NCBI RefSeq assembly: GCF_011174675.1
Contig: NZ_JAANIG010000011.1
Span: 50,880 to 114,879, forward strand
From: Perlabentimonas gracilis
Lineage (GTDB): Bacteria > Bacteroidota > Bacteroidia > Bacteroidales > Tenuifilaceae
Direction of reading: 5' to 3'
Length of the DNA stretch: 64,000 nucleotides
The position numbers and the translations under genes are program-made. Below, piece after piece: positions 52,033 through 60,831 of the stretch; the stretch's first letter is position 1; each line of letters begins with the position of its first letter. Below the pieces are notes generated by a model. It was not told the origin of the DNA and ran no database searches. It saw only the letters and a list, made by a program, of their open reading frames with translations.

Positions 52033-52968
52033 TTACTTCTGCTCGTTAATACGATCGATGATGTAGGTTGGCCGTCCTTTTACCTCGTTAAAAATGTAGC
52101 CAATGTACTCGCCAATTATTCCAATAACTATAAACAGTAGCGAAAACCCAAGGCTAATAAGTACCACAATGGTGGTGTAGCCCGAGAATGGCTCGCCCAA
52201 AAATTTCATCACCACGGAGTAGATGGCGACTATAAAGCTAAACCCGCCAAACAGCAAACCAATGGCAAGGCCAAGCCTTAGCGGGATATGGGAGAAGGTG
52301 GCAATGGCCGAGAGCGAGAAGAAGAATAACCGCGTTAGCGAATACTTGCTTTGCCCAGCAGCCCTGTTTGGGGCAACAAACGGAATGGATGTCTTTTTAA
52401 ATCCAACCGATTGTATTAGGCCACGGAGGAAGCGAGTTCTCTCTGGGTATTTGGATGTTACCACACCTGCCACCCGTTTCGAGATCATAAAAAAGTCCGA
52501 TACGTTGGGCTCAATTTGTCCGTGCGATAGCTTATTGAAGATCCAGTAAAAAAGGCCCGAGGTGAGTCGTTTGCGGAGCCCGCCATCGGCCCTGTGGTTC
52601 CTAACCATAGTTACCACCTCGTATCCCTCGCTGGCTTTGCCAACCATTTGCTCAATGCAGCTGGGCGGATGCTGTAGGTCGGAGTCCATACATATTACAA
52701 AATCGCCCTGAGCATTCTCAAGGCCAGCTAGCATGGCGGCCTCATGACCAAAATTCTTGCTAAAGTGAATGGCCTTGGTATTCTTATTGGCGTTTACAAT
52801 GTGGTCAATCAGTTCGGCCGACTTATCGCTGCTGCCATCATTTACGAAGATAACCTCGAAGGTGTAGCCTTTTAGTTGCTGTAGCGTATTAGATAGTTCA
52901 TCCCAAAACAATGGGATTACCGGCTCTTCGTTGTATACCGAGACAATTACTGAAAACGTGTAGCCCAT
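52033..52968 (-). CDS. GtrB/ArnC-type family 2 glycosyltransferase
   Basis: This 311-residue enzyme transfers a sugar from a nucleotide donor to a polyprenyl phosphate at the inner membrane, supplying GT-C partners. The GT2 fold opens SVIVSVYNEEPVIPLFWDEL, and the DxD-like site is CMDSDLQHPP near 94-103. FSKNFGHEAAMLAG and RTRFLRGLIQSVGF are typical of the DPM1/GtrB family. Two C-terminal membrane helices lie at about 230-290 (LGLAIGLLFGGFSFIVAIYS and TTIVVLISLGFSLLFIVIGI). It is inverted relative to the cluster genes on both sides, with 2 bp separating its stop from that of the previous gene. Confidence 0.92.
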   Translation of the reverse strand: MGYTFSVIVSVYNEEPVIPLFWDELSNTLQQLKGYTFEVIFVNDGSSDKSAELIDHIVNANKNTKAIHFSKNFGHEAAMLAGLENAQGDFVICMDSDLQHPPSCIEQMVGKASEGYEVVTMVRNHRADGGLRKRLTSGLFYWIFNKLSHGQIEPNVSDFFMISKRVAGVVTSKYPERTRFLRGLIQSVGFKKTSIPFVAPNRAAGQSKYSLTRLFFFSLSAIATFSHIPLRLGLAIGLLFGGFSFIVAIYSVVMKFLGEPFSGYTTIVVLISLGFSLLFIVIGIIGEYIGYIFNEVKGRPTYIIDRINEQK

Positions 52969-53033
52969 GGCAATATGTTTGGGTCAATGGTTTTACAAAG
53001 ATTGCTAAAAACCTCACCATTTCAAATATTGTC

Positions 53034-53041
53034 TATATTTG
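53034..53041 (+). promoter_or_regulatory. Candidate -7 element for the second half of the glycosyltransferase cluster
   Basis: TATATTTG matches TAnnTTTG exactly and lies 17 bp before the ATG at 53059. It would fall within the longer frame from 52975, which supports the shorter start. Confidence 0.45.
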
Positions 53042-53058
53042 TTTTCAAAATAAAATGT

Positions 53059-55140
53059 ATGTTCAAATCGGGTGACCCATTCCCTTGGTTAGTGTTTATT
53101 GGAAAGAGACATAAACTTTTCTCGTTTATTTCGTTCATGTTGCTGCTGGTGGTTTTTGGCTATGTAGCCCAGCTAAATCAGCCACCGCAATCAACCCATC
53201 TGTGGCGGCAGTCCGACTGTGCCTCGCTGGCCCTAAATTACTACCAGCATGGTATGGATTTCTTTAAACCTCAAATTCACAACCTACACGCCGATGGTCA
53301 TACCACTGGCTACGCCACCTCGGAGAGCCCATATCTTTACTACACTGTTGCTGCTTTTTATAAGATATTTGGCCCCAGCCATTGGGTTTATCGTTTAGTC
53401 TGGTCTATAATTGTATCGCTTGGGTTTTGGGCAACCTATCGGTTTTTTTTGTCATATCTCGAGTCAAAGATTATTTCTTTTCTAGGGGCAGCAATTATTC
53501 TAATATCACCGGTTATTGTGTTCTACGGCAATAGCTTTTTGCCCGATGCGCCTGCTTTGATGCTTGTACTTATTGGCTGGATGTTTTTTGCTCGGCGGCA
53601 AAAGCATAACCAGAAAAGTTCCCTTTGGCTAGCGGCCATCTTTTTTATGCTGGGTGGATTGCTTAAGGTTACAGCGTTGATAAGCTTTTTTGCGTTGGCA
53701 GGAGTATGGTTTCTCGAGCTGCTGGGAGCTAGGCTGGGGGAGAACGGCAAACCTATATTTAAGCATCGATGGAGTTCGTTGGTTCCCTTTGTGGTAACAT
53801 TTGGGATTGTTGTTGCTTGGTATGTTTGGGCTTGGCAATATAATGCTGAGCATTGCACCAAGTACTTCTCAATGCGCACCTGCCCCATTTGGAACGTTAG
53901 CTCATGCTGTAACTGCGGTTTTGCCGATATTATTCGTCAGGTAAACGAGCTGTGGCTGCCTCATCTATTCAATAAGCCAATGCTATTTTTACTGATAGTT
54001 TGCCTTGCGCTGGTTGGCTATTACTATAGGTATGCCAATCGGTTTTTGCTTGCAATAACGGCGTTCACATTTATTGGGACATCACTCTACATCGCTATTT
54101 GGTTTGCCGCCTTTTTCGATCACGATTACTACTTCATTAATCTCTACATTTTCCCAATCTTCCTTACGCTAACAGCCCTTGATGTTATTAGCAAGAGATT
54201 CCCCCGCGTTTTTAGCTCGCGCTATTTTTTACTTATACTCATTGCACTTGCCATTTACGGTACACAATACACGTACATGAAGCAGCGGCTAAGGTACAAG
54301 GGTTGGATGAATTACGAGCATCGGCAGTTTGCCGATATTCGGAATGCAGCAAGTTATATTGGTGATTTGGGCATTGAGCCCGACGATAAGATCATTAGCA
54401 TTCCCGACCGAACGCCCGATTATACACTTTATCTGCTAAACCGTAAGGGGTGGACTTTGTATGGCGACCAGGCAGTGGATAGCCTTTCGCTTGCCAAGAA
54501 GATTGAGGGAGGGGCTAAGTTCCTTTTTGTGTCCAATTACAGCCAAACCATCCAGGAGCGTCCCTACATAAAACCATTCTTAAACCAACCCATAGGCGAG
54601 CTGAGTAGTCTTCGGGTTTATAGAATCGATGGGGTGCTTCATCCCAAAGTTTTAACCCAAAGGATAGATACAGTTCTCCGCATAAGCTGCAATGCTGAAA
54701 CCGTAAGCCAAAATAATTTACTCGCAACAAGCAATCCATCATACTTTGCAAAGGGGGAGAAAAATCTGGTCGATGATTTTTCGTTATCGGGCAGCCAGTC
54801 GTTACTTGTTGATAGTAGCAATCCCTTTGGATTTACTATTGAGATTCCAGTGCAACAAAATACTATAGTAGACATAAGCGTGTGGCGAAACTCTAAGGAT
54901 AAAGTGGGCGAGCTCGTTGTGTCGGGTAAACGATCATCAAAATTTTATCAATCTAAAGGAACGGGTGAAGTAGATCCCGAAACGGGTTGGGAGTTGATAT
55001 CCACCTCAATACCCATATCTTCCGATTTTAATGAGAAGCATCTTGTGGTTTACGTTTGGAATCCGCATGACCAGCCTGCATATTTCGACGATTTGGAGAT
55101 TGTGATAACCCAAAATACTCATTTTGTAACCTCACGTTAG
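53059..55140 (+). CDS. GT-C (ArnT/PMT-like) membrane glycosyltransferase with C-terminal beta-rich domain
   Basis: ATG at 53059 (MFKSGDPFPW) is preferred over 52975 because a promoter-like element lies between them. The product is 693 residues. The first luminal loop has QPPQSTHLWRQSDCASLALN near 40-60, a pattern common in Bacteroidota ArnT/PMT-like enzymes, with the acid in the WRQSD segment. About ten membrane helices extend to about 420. A soluble tail from about 540 holds ISCNAETV, NTIVDISVWRNSKDKVGELV and LVVYVWNPHDQPAYFDDLEI, matching the tail of the 48547 protein. The loop at about 275-292 has five cysteines (CPIWNVSSCCNCGF), possibly disulphide-bonded. Confidence 0.8.
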   Translation: MFKSGDPFPWLVFIGKRHKLFSFISFMLLLVVFGYVAQLNQPPQSTHLWRQSDCASLALNYYQHGMDFFKPQIHNLHADGHTTGYATSESPYLYYTVAAFYKIFGPSHWVYRLVWSIIVSLGFWATYRFFLSYLESKIISFLGAAIILISPVIVFYGNSFLPDAPALMLVLIGWMFFARRQKHNQKSSLWLAAIFFMLGGLLKVTALISFFALAGVWFLELLGARLGENGKPIFKHRWSSLVPFVVTFGIVVAWYVWAWQYNAEHCTKYFSMRTCPIWNVSSCCNCGFADIIRQVNELWLPHLFNKPMLFLLIVCLALVGYYYRYANRFLLAITAFTFIGTSLYIAIWFAAFFDHDYYFINLYIFPIFLTLTALDVISKRFPRVFSSRYFLLILIALAIYGTQYTYMKQRLRYKGWMNYEHRQFADIRNAASYIGDLGIEPDDKIISIPDRTPDYTLYLLNRKGWTLYGDQAVDSLSLAKKIEGGAKFLFVSNYSQTIQERPYIKPFLNQPIGELSSLRVYRIDGVLHPKVLTQRIDTVLRISCNAETVSQNNLLATSNPSYFAKGEKNLVDDFSLSGSQSLLVDSSNPFGFTIEIPVQQNTIVDISVWRNSKDKVGELVVSGKRSSKFYQSKGTGEVDPETGWELISTSIPISSDFNEKHLVVYVWNPHDQPAYFDDLEIVITQNTHFVTSR

Positions 55141-55141
55141 C

Positions 55142-56089
55142 ATGTATCAGAATAAGCTAGTTGCCATAGTAATTCCCAGCTACAATGAGGCCAAGAATAT
55201 TGCCTCAGTAATTTCGGGCATTCCCACATTTGTAGATCACATTGTAGTGGTTGACGACGCCAGCAAGGACAACACCGCCGAGGTTGTTAGAAACCTTAGC
55301 AACGATAACAAGCGACTTGTTTTGCTGCAAAACAGTAAAAACTTAGGGTGCGGAGGAGCGCTGGCCACAGGTTATAAGTGGGCCATTGAGAATAATATTG
55401 ACATTGCGGTGCGTATGGATGGCGATGGTCAAATGGATGCCAACGACATTGAACGATTAGTTGTACCCATTGCCATGGGCGAGGTTGATTACACCAAGGC
55501 CAACCGGCTATTCTCGGGTGAGGCCTACGAAAAAATCCCTAAGGTTAGATTCTATGGTAATGCTATCCTTTCGTTACTAACCAAAATTGCCTCGGGCTAC
55601 TGGCATATTGCCGACTCGCAAAGCGGTTTCTCGGCCATTGGCAAACAGGCGCTGCAAACGGTGAATTGGGACAAGATGTACAAGCGTTATGGTAACCCCA
55701 ACGATGTGCTTATTCTTCTCAACATCTTCAACTTTCGCGTTCGCGATGTGATAACCCAGCCCATTTACAACGTGGGCGAAAAAAGCACTATGCGGGTTCG
55801 GAAGGTGGTCTTCACCATCTCATGGCTTTTGATAAAACGATTTTTCTACCGCCTACGCGAAAAGTACATTATCCGCGATTTTCACCCGCTTGTATTTTTC
55901 TACTTCTTCGGTTTTTTATTGCAGCTGCTTAGCATACCGTTATTTATAAGATATATTTACTACTGGATTGAGTACGACCATATCCCTAAGGTAAACTTTC
56001 TGGCTTGGATGTTTGCCGTAATTATGGGCGTGCAGTTTATCCTATTCGCCATGTGGTTCGATATGGACAGCAATAAACACCTACGGTAG
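55142..56089 (+). CDS. Family 2 polyprenyl-phosphate glycosyltransferase
   Basis: This 315-residue GT2 enzyme opens LVAIVIPSYNEAKNIASVIS with VVDDASKDNTAEVV, and has the metal-binding site RMDGDGQMDANDI near 97. It contains SQSGFSAIGKQAL, the usual acceptor-site phrase of dolichol-phosphate mannosyltransferase-like proteins. Two hydrophobic segments at the C-terminus (FHPLVFFYFFGFLLQLLSIP and FLAWMFAVIMGVQFILFAMW) anchor it. It differs from the GtrB-like enzyme at 52033, so the cluster may use two lipid-linked sugars. It starts 1 bp after the previous stop. Confidence 0.9.
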   Translation: MYQNKLVAIVIPSYNEAKNIASVISGIPTFVDHIVVVDDASKDNTAEVVRNLSNDNKRLVLLQNSKNLGCGGALATGYKWAIENNIDIAVRMDGDGQMDANDIERLVVPIAMGEVDYTKANRLFSGEAYEKIPKVRFYGNAILSLLTKIASGYWHIADSQSGFSAIGKQALQTVNWDKMYKRYGNPNDVLILLNIFNFRVRDVITQPIYNVGEKSTMRVRKVVFTISWLLIKRFFYRLREKYIIRDFHPLVFFYFFGFLLQLLSIPLFIRYIYYWIEYDHIPKVNFLAWMFAVIMGVQFILFAMWFDMDSNKHLR

Positions 56090-56092
56090 CCC

Positions 56093-57016
56093 ATGCGCAA
56101 GTGGTTCTTCAATATCCTCATATACCTCTCCCTGATATTCCTTGTGGTTTATCTTTTTCGGTACAACTATGTCGACCTAAAAGGGATACGTTTTAACTAT
56201 TGGTATTTGAGCCTTTCGTGCATTCTTCTTTGGATAGGCTTTATTGCTTCGGCTTTGGCATGGCGAAAATGCTTGGTGCTGCATAATATGCCAGTTAGTG
56301 GAGTTAAAGCAGTGGTGTCGCACGGACTATCGGTGTTTGCCAAGTTTATTCCCGGCAAGGTTTGGGTAGTGTTGGGTAGGGCATCGAAAGTATCATCGGA
56401 AGGGGTTTCGCTTAAAACAGCATCGTATGCATCGCTAAAGGAGCAGCTGGTATACATTTGGCTTGGCTTAGCCCTGGGTTCATTTTTCCTGCTTTTTCAA
56501 AATGGGAATTGGGAGCTGTTGCTTATCGTATTTACCCTATTCCTTGGGCTAACCGTTTTTAATTTATCCGATTGGTTCCGTCGACTGGTAGCGTTGGCCT
56601 ACAAAAAGATTACTAAGCATGAGTTTGATATCCCCAGAATTTCGGCAAAGGAAATAATAGCACTTGCTGGTAGCGTTGCAATATACTGGGTGCTTTGGAG
56701 TGCGGGGTTTTGGTTTTTTACCAAGTCCATTATTGCAGATATTTCTCCTTTTGTGGCCTTTGCATTTCCATTATCGGTAACCCTTGGTCTGCTGGCCATA
56801 ATTGTACCCGGAGGGCTAGGCGTTAGGGAAGGGCTTATGGTGGTTGGGCTAACCGCTTTGGGTACTCCAATAGATGTAGCCGCAACCATATCCATTGCCG
56901 CAAGGCTTTGGTTTTTGTCGGGCGAAGTTTTTATCTTTTTATTGGGCTTATCCGTTAATGTATCGCAAAAGCAAACCCTACAAAAAAAGGGGAACGCTGA
57001 TGCTCCCCCTTTATAG
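56093..57016 (+). CDS. Flippase-like / lysylphosphatidylglycerol-synthase transmembrane domain protein (UPF0104)
   Basis: This 307-residue multi-spanning protein has eight or so helices. Signature pieces are GLSVFAKFIPGKVWVVLGR near 77 and LAIIVPGGLGVREGLMVV near 235, the LPG_synthase_TM pattern without the catalytic synthase domain. Family members are proposed to move or help flip lipid-linked molecules. The position after two glycosyltransferases fits that, but it is inference. It starts 3 bp after the GT2 gene. The last codons lie in an imperfect G-rich/C-rich hairpin at about 56986-57012 that could stop transcription. Confidence 0.85.
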   Translation: MRKWFFNILIYLSLIFLVVYLFRYNYVDLKGIRFNYWYLSLSCILLWIGFIASALAWRKCLVLHNMPVSGVKAVVSHGLSVFAKFIPGKVWVVLGRASKVSSEGVSLKTASYASLKEQLVYIWLGLALGSFFLLFQNGNWELLLIVFTLFLGLTVFNLSDWFRRLVALAYKKITKHEFDIPRISAKEIIALAGSVAIYWVLWSAGFWFFTKSIIADISPFVAFAFPLSVTLGLLAIIVPGGLGVREGLMVVGLTALGTPIDVAATISIAARLWFLSGEVFIFLLGLSVNVSQKQTLQKKGNADAPPL

Positions 57017-57036
57017 TACTCTGTTCATAATCTAAT

Positions 57037-57726
57037 TTAAACGGTATAGCTCTCTGGCATGCCCTCGTACTTTTGAACTAGTTCTGGCTTCCCACAGAAC
57101 TCGAAGCTGTGGTTCATATGGTCGCGCTCATCGAGGCTGATTCGCCTAAACACATCGGCCCAGGTTTCAACATCGGCGTAGCTTTTTACCAACGCGTTGG
57201 TTAGCTTTTGATCTTCCCACTGTGGGTTATCAACTACCAGCTGGGCGTAAACACCCTCGGCGTGATTCTCAAACTCGGCGTTAAATAGGAAGGCTCTTTT
57301 TTGGCTAAAGCAGGCCATAAGCCTTGCTATTAAAACGTAGGTAAGCACAATAAAGAATGTTATAAACGGATTTAAGTACCACTTATCCTTAATGCCATCC
57401 TCCTTCATCTTCTCATGAATAACTAAAAGATGGGTGTACTCGTTATCCTGTGCGCTTCGGCCCCAGTCAACCACGCTCTGGAATTTCTCCACCTTCTCAA
57501 TATTCCTATACTTACGGGTTAGCTTCATATAGTGCCTAATTTCCCAGATCCTATAGGGAATACTTGCCAAAATTTCTAGCAGCTTCGCTTTGGGTAGGTC
57601 ATCCTTTCTGCCTGCGGCAAGATCCATCCCAGCAAAAAATATTTTTGCCATTAGGCTATACTTGTACCTTGGGGTATTTAGCGTAACCTGCTGTTCTTTT
57701 TTTAGGTCGATAACAGAATTAGCCAT
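57037..57726 (-). CDS. Alternative oxidase-like diiron protein
   Basis: This 229-residue protein has the carboxylate/histidine pattern of the membrane-bound ferritin-like diiron family. Glu62 is in RIWEIRHY, Glu96 and His99 in DNEYTHLL, Glu151/Glu153/Glu157 candidates in AEFENHAEGVYA, and Glu200/His203 in LDERDHMNHS. A hydrophobic helical segment at 119-141 (NPFITFFIVLTYVLIARLMA) suits a monotopic membrane enzyme. These motifs parallel the NERMHL, LEEEA and RADEAHH boxes of alternative oxidase, which oxidises quinol with oxygen. The third box is not the exact LEEEA, so catalysis is uncertain. It is divergent from hydF with a 205-bp gap. Confidence 0.7.
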   Translation of the reverse strand: MANSVIDLKKEQQVTLNTPRYKYSLMAKIFFAGMDLAAGRKDDLPKAKLLEILASIPYRIWEIRHYMKLTRKYRNIEKVEKFQSVVDWGRSAQDNEYTHLLVIHEKMKEDGIKDKWYLNPFITFFIVLTYVLIARLMACFSQKRAFLFNAEFENHAEGVYAQLVVDNPQWEDQKLTNALVKSYADVETWADVFRRISLDERDHMNHSFEFCGKPELVQKYEGMPESYTV

Positions 57727-57905
57727 GGTTTTTAGTTTTGTTGTGTTTTGGTTGCTAAATTATAGATTTTTTGTGTTACCTGTTCTTGTGTTGCTCGGAA
57801 AGTGGATGTTTTCGAGTAATTTATAATCAATCTTGTTTTAGCTTGTAGCATCTTCAAGTTGATTATTACCCGTGTTAAGGTGCTTAATGGTGTTAACCAA
57901 AATAT

Positions 57906-57913
57906 TACCTTTG
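57906..57913 (+). promoter_or_regulatory. Candidate -7 element of hydF
   Basis: TACCTTTG followed by C matches TAnnTTTG exactly. It lies 18 bp before the ATG at 57932, so the upstream start at 57872 is unlikely. Confidence 0.45.
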
Positions 57914-57931
57914 CCCTCAAAACGCTACGTT

Positions 57932-59146
57932 ATGAGTAGAGGTAAGGAATCGAAACCGCATATTGGTATTTACGGCCGTCGCAATAATGGGAAAAGCTCT
58001 TTGGTAAACATGCTGGTTGGCCAGCAGGTAGCCATTGTTTCCGATGTGCCAGGTACAACAACCGACCCAGTTAAAAAATCGCTTGAGATACTAAACTTTG
58101 GCCCAGTAATTTTAGTTGACACAGCAGGAATTGACGATGTGGGCGATCTAGGTCAGCAACGCATTGCCAAAACTCACGATTCCATTCGCCAGGTCGATTT
58201 GGCCATTCTGCTGGTGGCAAGCAATACGTGGGGCAGTTTTGAGGATAATCTGGTGGTAGAATTTAAGCGTTACGAAGTTCCCTTTATAGTTGTGCACAGC
58301 AAGTATGATATTTCCCCCATTATACCCGAGTTTAGGCTGAGACTAGAAAGGCTAGATGCGCAACCAGCAGTGGTTGAAGTATCGGCCAGAACGGGTTTTG
58401 GTTTCGATGTGCTGGTTGAGGCAATTCACAAAGCTATCCCCGAGGTATCATGGCAAAAGCCCACCCTTCTGGGTGGGATGGTTGGCAAGGGCGATGTGGT
58501 GCTGCTTATAACACCCATCGATACTGAGGCGCCTGCTGGGCGCCTAATTCTCCCCCAGGTACAAACCATCCGCGATGCGCTGGATAACGATGCCATTTCC
58601 ATCGTGTTAAAGGAGACAGAGCTGGAGGGGTTTCTGAAGAGTACAGGAATAAAACCTGCCCTGGCAGTAACCGATAGTCAAATGTTTGGCGCGGTGAGCC
58701 AAATTGTGCCAATGGAAGTACCCCTAACCAGCTTTAGCATATTGCTGGCTCGCCTTAAGGGCGATTTTTATAGCTACATAGAGGGGACTCCCAAAATATC
58801 TGCGTTGAAGGATGGCGATAGAGTGCTGCTACTCGAGAGCTGTACCCACCATGTTTCATGCGATGATATTGGGCGAGTAAAAATTCCTAATTGGATTAGC
58901 ACATTTACGGGTAAAAAATTGGAGTACGACATAGTTGCCGGACTCGATAACCTGCCCCGACCAATTACCGATTACGCCCTTGTTATTCAGTGTGGAGGTT
59001 GTGTTGTTACACCAAAGCAACTGCAAAACAGGCTTCGGCCTGCAGTTGAGGCGGGAGTTCCTGTAACTAACTTTGGGATGGCCATTGCCTATATCCACGG
59101 AATTTTTAGTAGGGCTGTGGCTCCCTTTACTCAATCCAAAAAGTAA
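57932..59146 (+). CDS. hydF: [FeFe]-hydrogenase H-cluster maturation GTPase HydF
   Basis: ATG at 57932 (MSRGKESKPHIGIYGRRNNG) follows a promoter element, so the longer frame from 57872 is rejected. The 404-residue protein is the scaffold on which the di-iron subcluster of [FeFe] hydrogenase is built by HydE and HydG. The GTPase domain has the P-loop GRRNNGKSS (15-23), GTTTDP and DTAG (63-66). The C-terminal iron-sulfur ligands are Cys304 and His306 (CTHH) and Cys354/Cys357 (CGGC), with 47 residues between His306 and Cys354, as in HydF. HydE, HydG and the hydrogenase are not in this window. The 3' end overlaps the convergent OmpL47-like gene by 20 bp. Confidence 0.95.
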   Translation: MSRGKESKPHIGIYGRRNNGKSSLVNMLVGQQVAIVSDVPGTTTDPVKKSLEILNFGPVILVDTAGIDDVGDLGQQRIAKTHDSIRQVDLAILLVASNTWGSFEDNLVVEFKRYEVPFIVVHSKYDISPIIPEFRLRLERLDAQPAVVEVSARTGFGFDVLVEAIHKAIPEVSWQKPTLLGGMVGKGDVVLLITPIDTEAPAGRLILPQVQTIRDALDNDAISIVLKETELEGFLKSTGIKPALAVTDSQMFGAVSQIVPMEVPLTSFSILLARLKGDFYSYIEGTPKISALKDGDRVLLLESCTHHVSCDDIGRVKIPNWISTFTGKKLEYDIVAGLDNLPRPITDYALVIQCGGCVVTPKQLQNRLRPAVEAGVPVTNFGMAIAYIHGIFSRAVAPFTQSKK

Positions 59147-60812
59147 ATGTTTGGGAACTTTCGTTGCCCAGCCTATCCGTTGCCTTTAGCGTAACGGTGT
59201 TAAGCTGGTTAAGCTTAAATCCGCTTATGGGTTGTGTGTAGTTTCTCTCTCTACCTCCATTAACGGTTACGGTAATTCGGTCAACTCCCACTTTGTCGTC
59301 GGTGGCGGCAACGTACAGCTGCACGTTAGGCGGAAATACATTTAGCTCACCATCAGGTTGCTTCTTATATGGTTTTACCGAGAAATGGTAAAAGATCTGG
59401 GGTGCTTGGTTATCGACCCCAAATCCAAAGGATGATATGTTTAGATTCTCCACGTTATCCCAAGCGCTGCTATTTACTGTATGATACCCTTGCTGCTCAA
59501 CCGTAAAGGGAGCTGAATATTCAATAGGTGTGTTATTGTTGAGTCGGTATTCAATTCTGTTTAGCCCAGAGCCCCTGTCGTTAGAGTGAATATTGATTTT
59601 AGTAATTGGGCTAATCCAAATGGTGTCGCGAAGGGTAACTCTTTTCCCTGTGAATGAATGGCTGATGTTGGGCCCGGTAATATCCACCTCGGGCATCGAG
59701 AACTGTTGCCCCTCAGCATCGCTAACGCCTCTGTTCCCAACGTTGTCGATGGCGTACGAACGAACGGAAACGGCTCCCGAAATCTCCGAAAGGAAAATGG
59801 GCTTTTCGTATAGCTGGAATGGCGAGTTGTTTATGGAGTAGTATATCTCCTTAACCCCCGCCTTATTATCGACCGCCACAATGCGAAGCTGACTGCGCCC
59901 CGAGGAGTACTCTCGCCCAGCTACCATGTAAGTATTGCCCGATATCTCCTCGAAAACCATGGGAGGGGTTCTATCGACAAAAAACTCGAACGATTGCTTC
60001 TGCTCCGTATTCCCAACCTCATCAATGGAGTACCACGCTATTGAATGCACGCCTTCGGGTAGGTGCGATAGGCTTATGGGGCGAGTGTAGCGAAGCTCGT
60101 TGCCCTCGTTAATTGTGTAATGGGTCGATTGTACACCTAGCGAATCGGTTGCAGTTAAAACAAACTTAGTGCTTGATGCAACAACCTCGTTGTGCTGTGG
60201 GCCATCGATGGTTAGTGTTGTGGTGGGAGGGGTGGTGTCTATCACAATTACTCGTTCCCCTTCATCCTCGCGATTACCCACGTTGTCGATGGCGTAAAAG
60301 CGCACGCTAAACTCACCATCCCTGTCAAATGTTAGGGGTTGTGTGTATGGTTGGTACTCGGAGCCATTAACCGAGTAGTGTATGCTCTTAACGCCCGAGT
60401 GCGGATCGATGGATGCCAGCTCAAGCACCGCGCTTCCCGATAGGAATACCTTGTTGCCTCGCTGAACACCCTCTTTCACATTGAATTTGGCCAATGTTTG
60501 GGGAGGACGGCCATCGGCAAACAGGCCGAAACGGATTTTACGACCTAGATACAAATCCATATGGGTTAGGTAGTGCACCCCGTGACCATCCCAGTACATT
60601 GGGTTTCCCTCGGGCTGTATGCTTTGCACCCTAACAGCATCCTCACCCGTGGGCGAGGTGGAGAGGTATAGGTATACTGGTGTACCGGGGTTTACGAAGA
60701 GTCGTCCTGTGGAGTCGACATAAAACGTTTTGGTGTCCTGCGCCAATATTTCTTGTGATATAAAGGCAAAGGAAAGAATTGCGAATATGTAAAGAATAAT
60801 ACGAACCTTCAT
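59127..60812 (-). CDS. Secreted OmpL47/Ig-like repeat protein, paralogue of the neighbouring OmpA protein
   Basis: ATG at 60812 (MKVRIILYIFAILSFAFISQ) gives a proper signal peptide. An in-frame ATG at 60842 overlaps the upstream gene by 11 bp and is less likely. The product is about 561 residues. After the signal peptide comes a unit FYVDSTGRLFVNPGTPVYLY / GNPMYWDGHGVHYLTHMDLY that matches the N-terminal half of the next protein upstream. Four or more Ig-like units follow, each with (I/V)HYS(V/I)N, YTQP(L/I) and a Y(A/S)IDNVGN or SIDEVGN end, as in OmpL47 repeats. There is no OmpA domain. A surface or periplasmic structural role is likely, but unknown. Confidence 0.75.
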   Translation of the reverse strand: MKVRIILYIFAILSFAFISQEILAQDTKTFYVDSTGRLFVNPGTPVYLYLSTSPTGEDAVRVQSIQPEGNPMYWDGHGVHYLTHMDLYLGRKIRFGLFADGRPPQTLAKFNVKEGVQRGNKVFLSGSAVLELASIDPHSGVKSIHYSVNGSEYQPYTQPLTFDRDGEFSVRFYAIDNVGNREDEGERVIVIDTTPPTTTLTIDGPQHNEVVASSTKFVLTATDSLGVQSTHYTINEGNELRYTRPISLSHLPEGVHSIAWYSIDEVGNTEQKQSFEFFVDRTPPMVFEEISGNTYMVAGREYSSGRSQLRIVAVDNKAGVKEIYYSINNSPFQLYEKPIFLSEISGAVSVRSYAIDNVGNRGVSDAEGQQFSMPEVDITGPNISHSFTGKRVTLRDTIWISPITKINIHSNDRGSGLNRIEYRLNNNTPIEYSAPFTVEQQGYHTVNSSAWDNVENLNISSFGFGVDNQAPQIFYHFSVKPYKKQPDGELNVFPPNVQLYVAATDDKVGVDRITVTVNGGRERNYTQPISGFKLNQLNTVTLKATDRLGNESSQTFTFWIE

Positions 60813-60831
60813 CTTGTCCCTTATTTTAGGG

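Noticed and set aside
57872..57931. Longer N-terminus of HydF
   Set aside because: It would place the -7 promoter element inside the gene. The residues before MSRGKES do not fit the family.
57932..59146. Der/EngA or Era-type ribosome GTPase
   Set aside because: There is a single G domain followed by the Cys/His iron-sulfur set CTHH and CGGC, which is specific to HydF.
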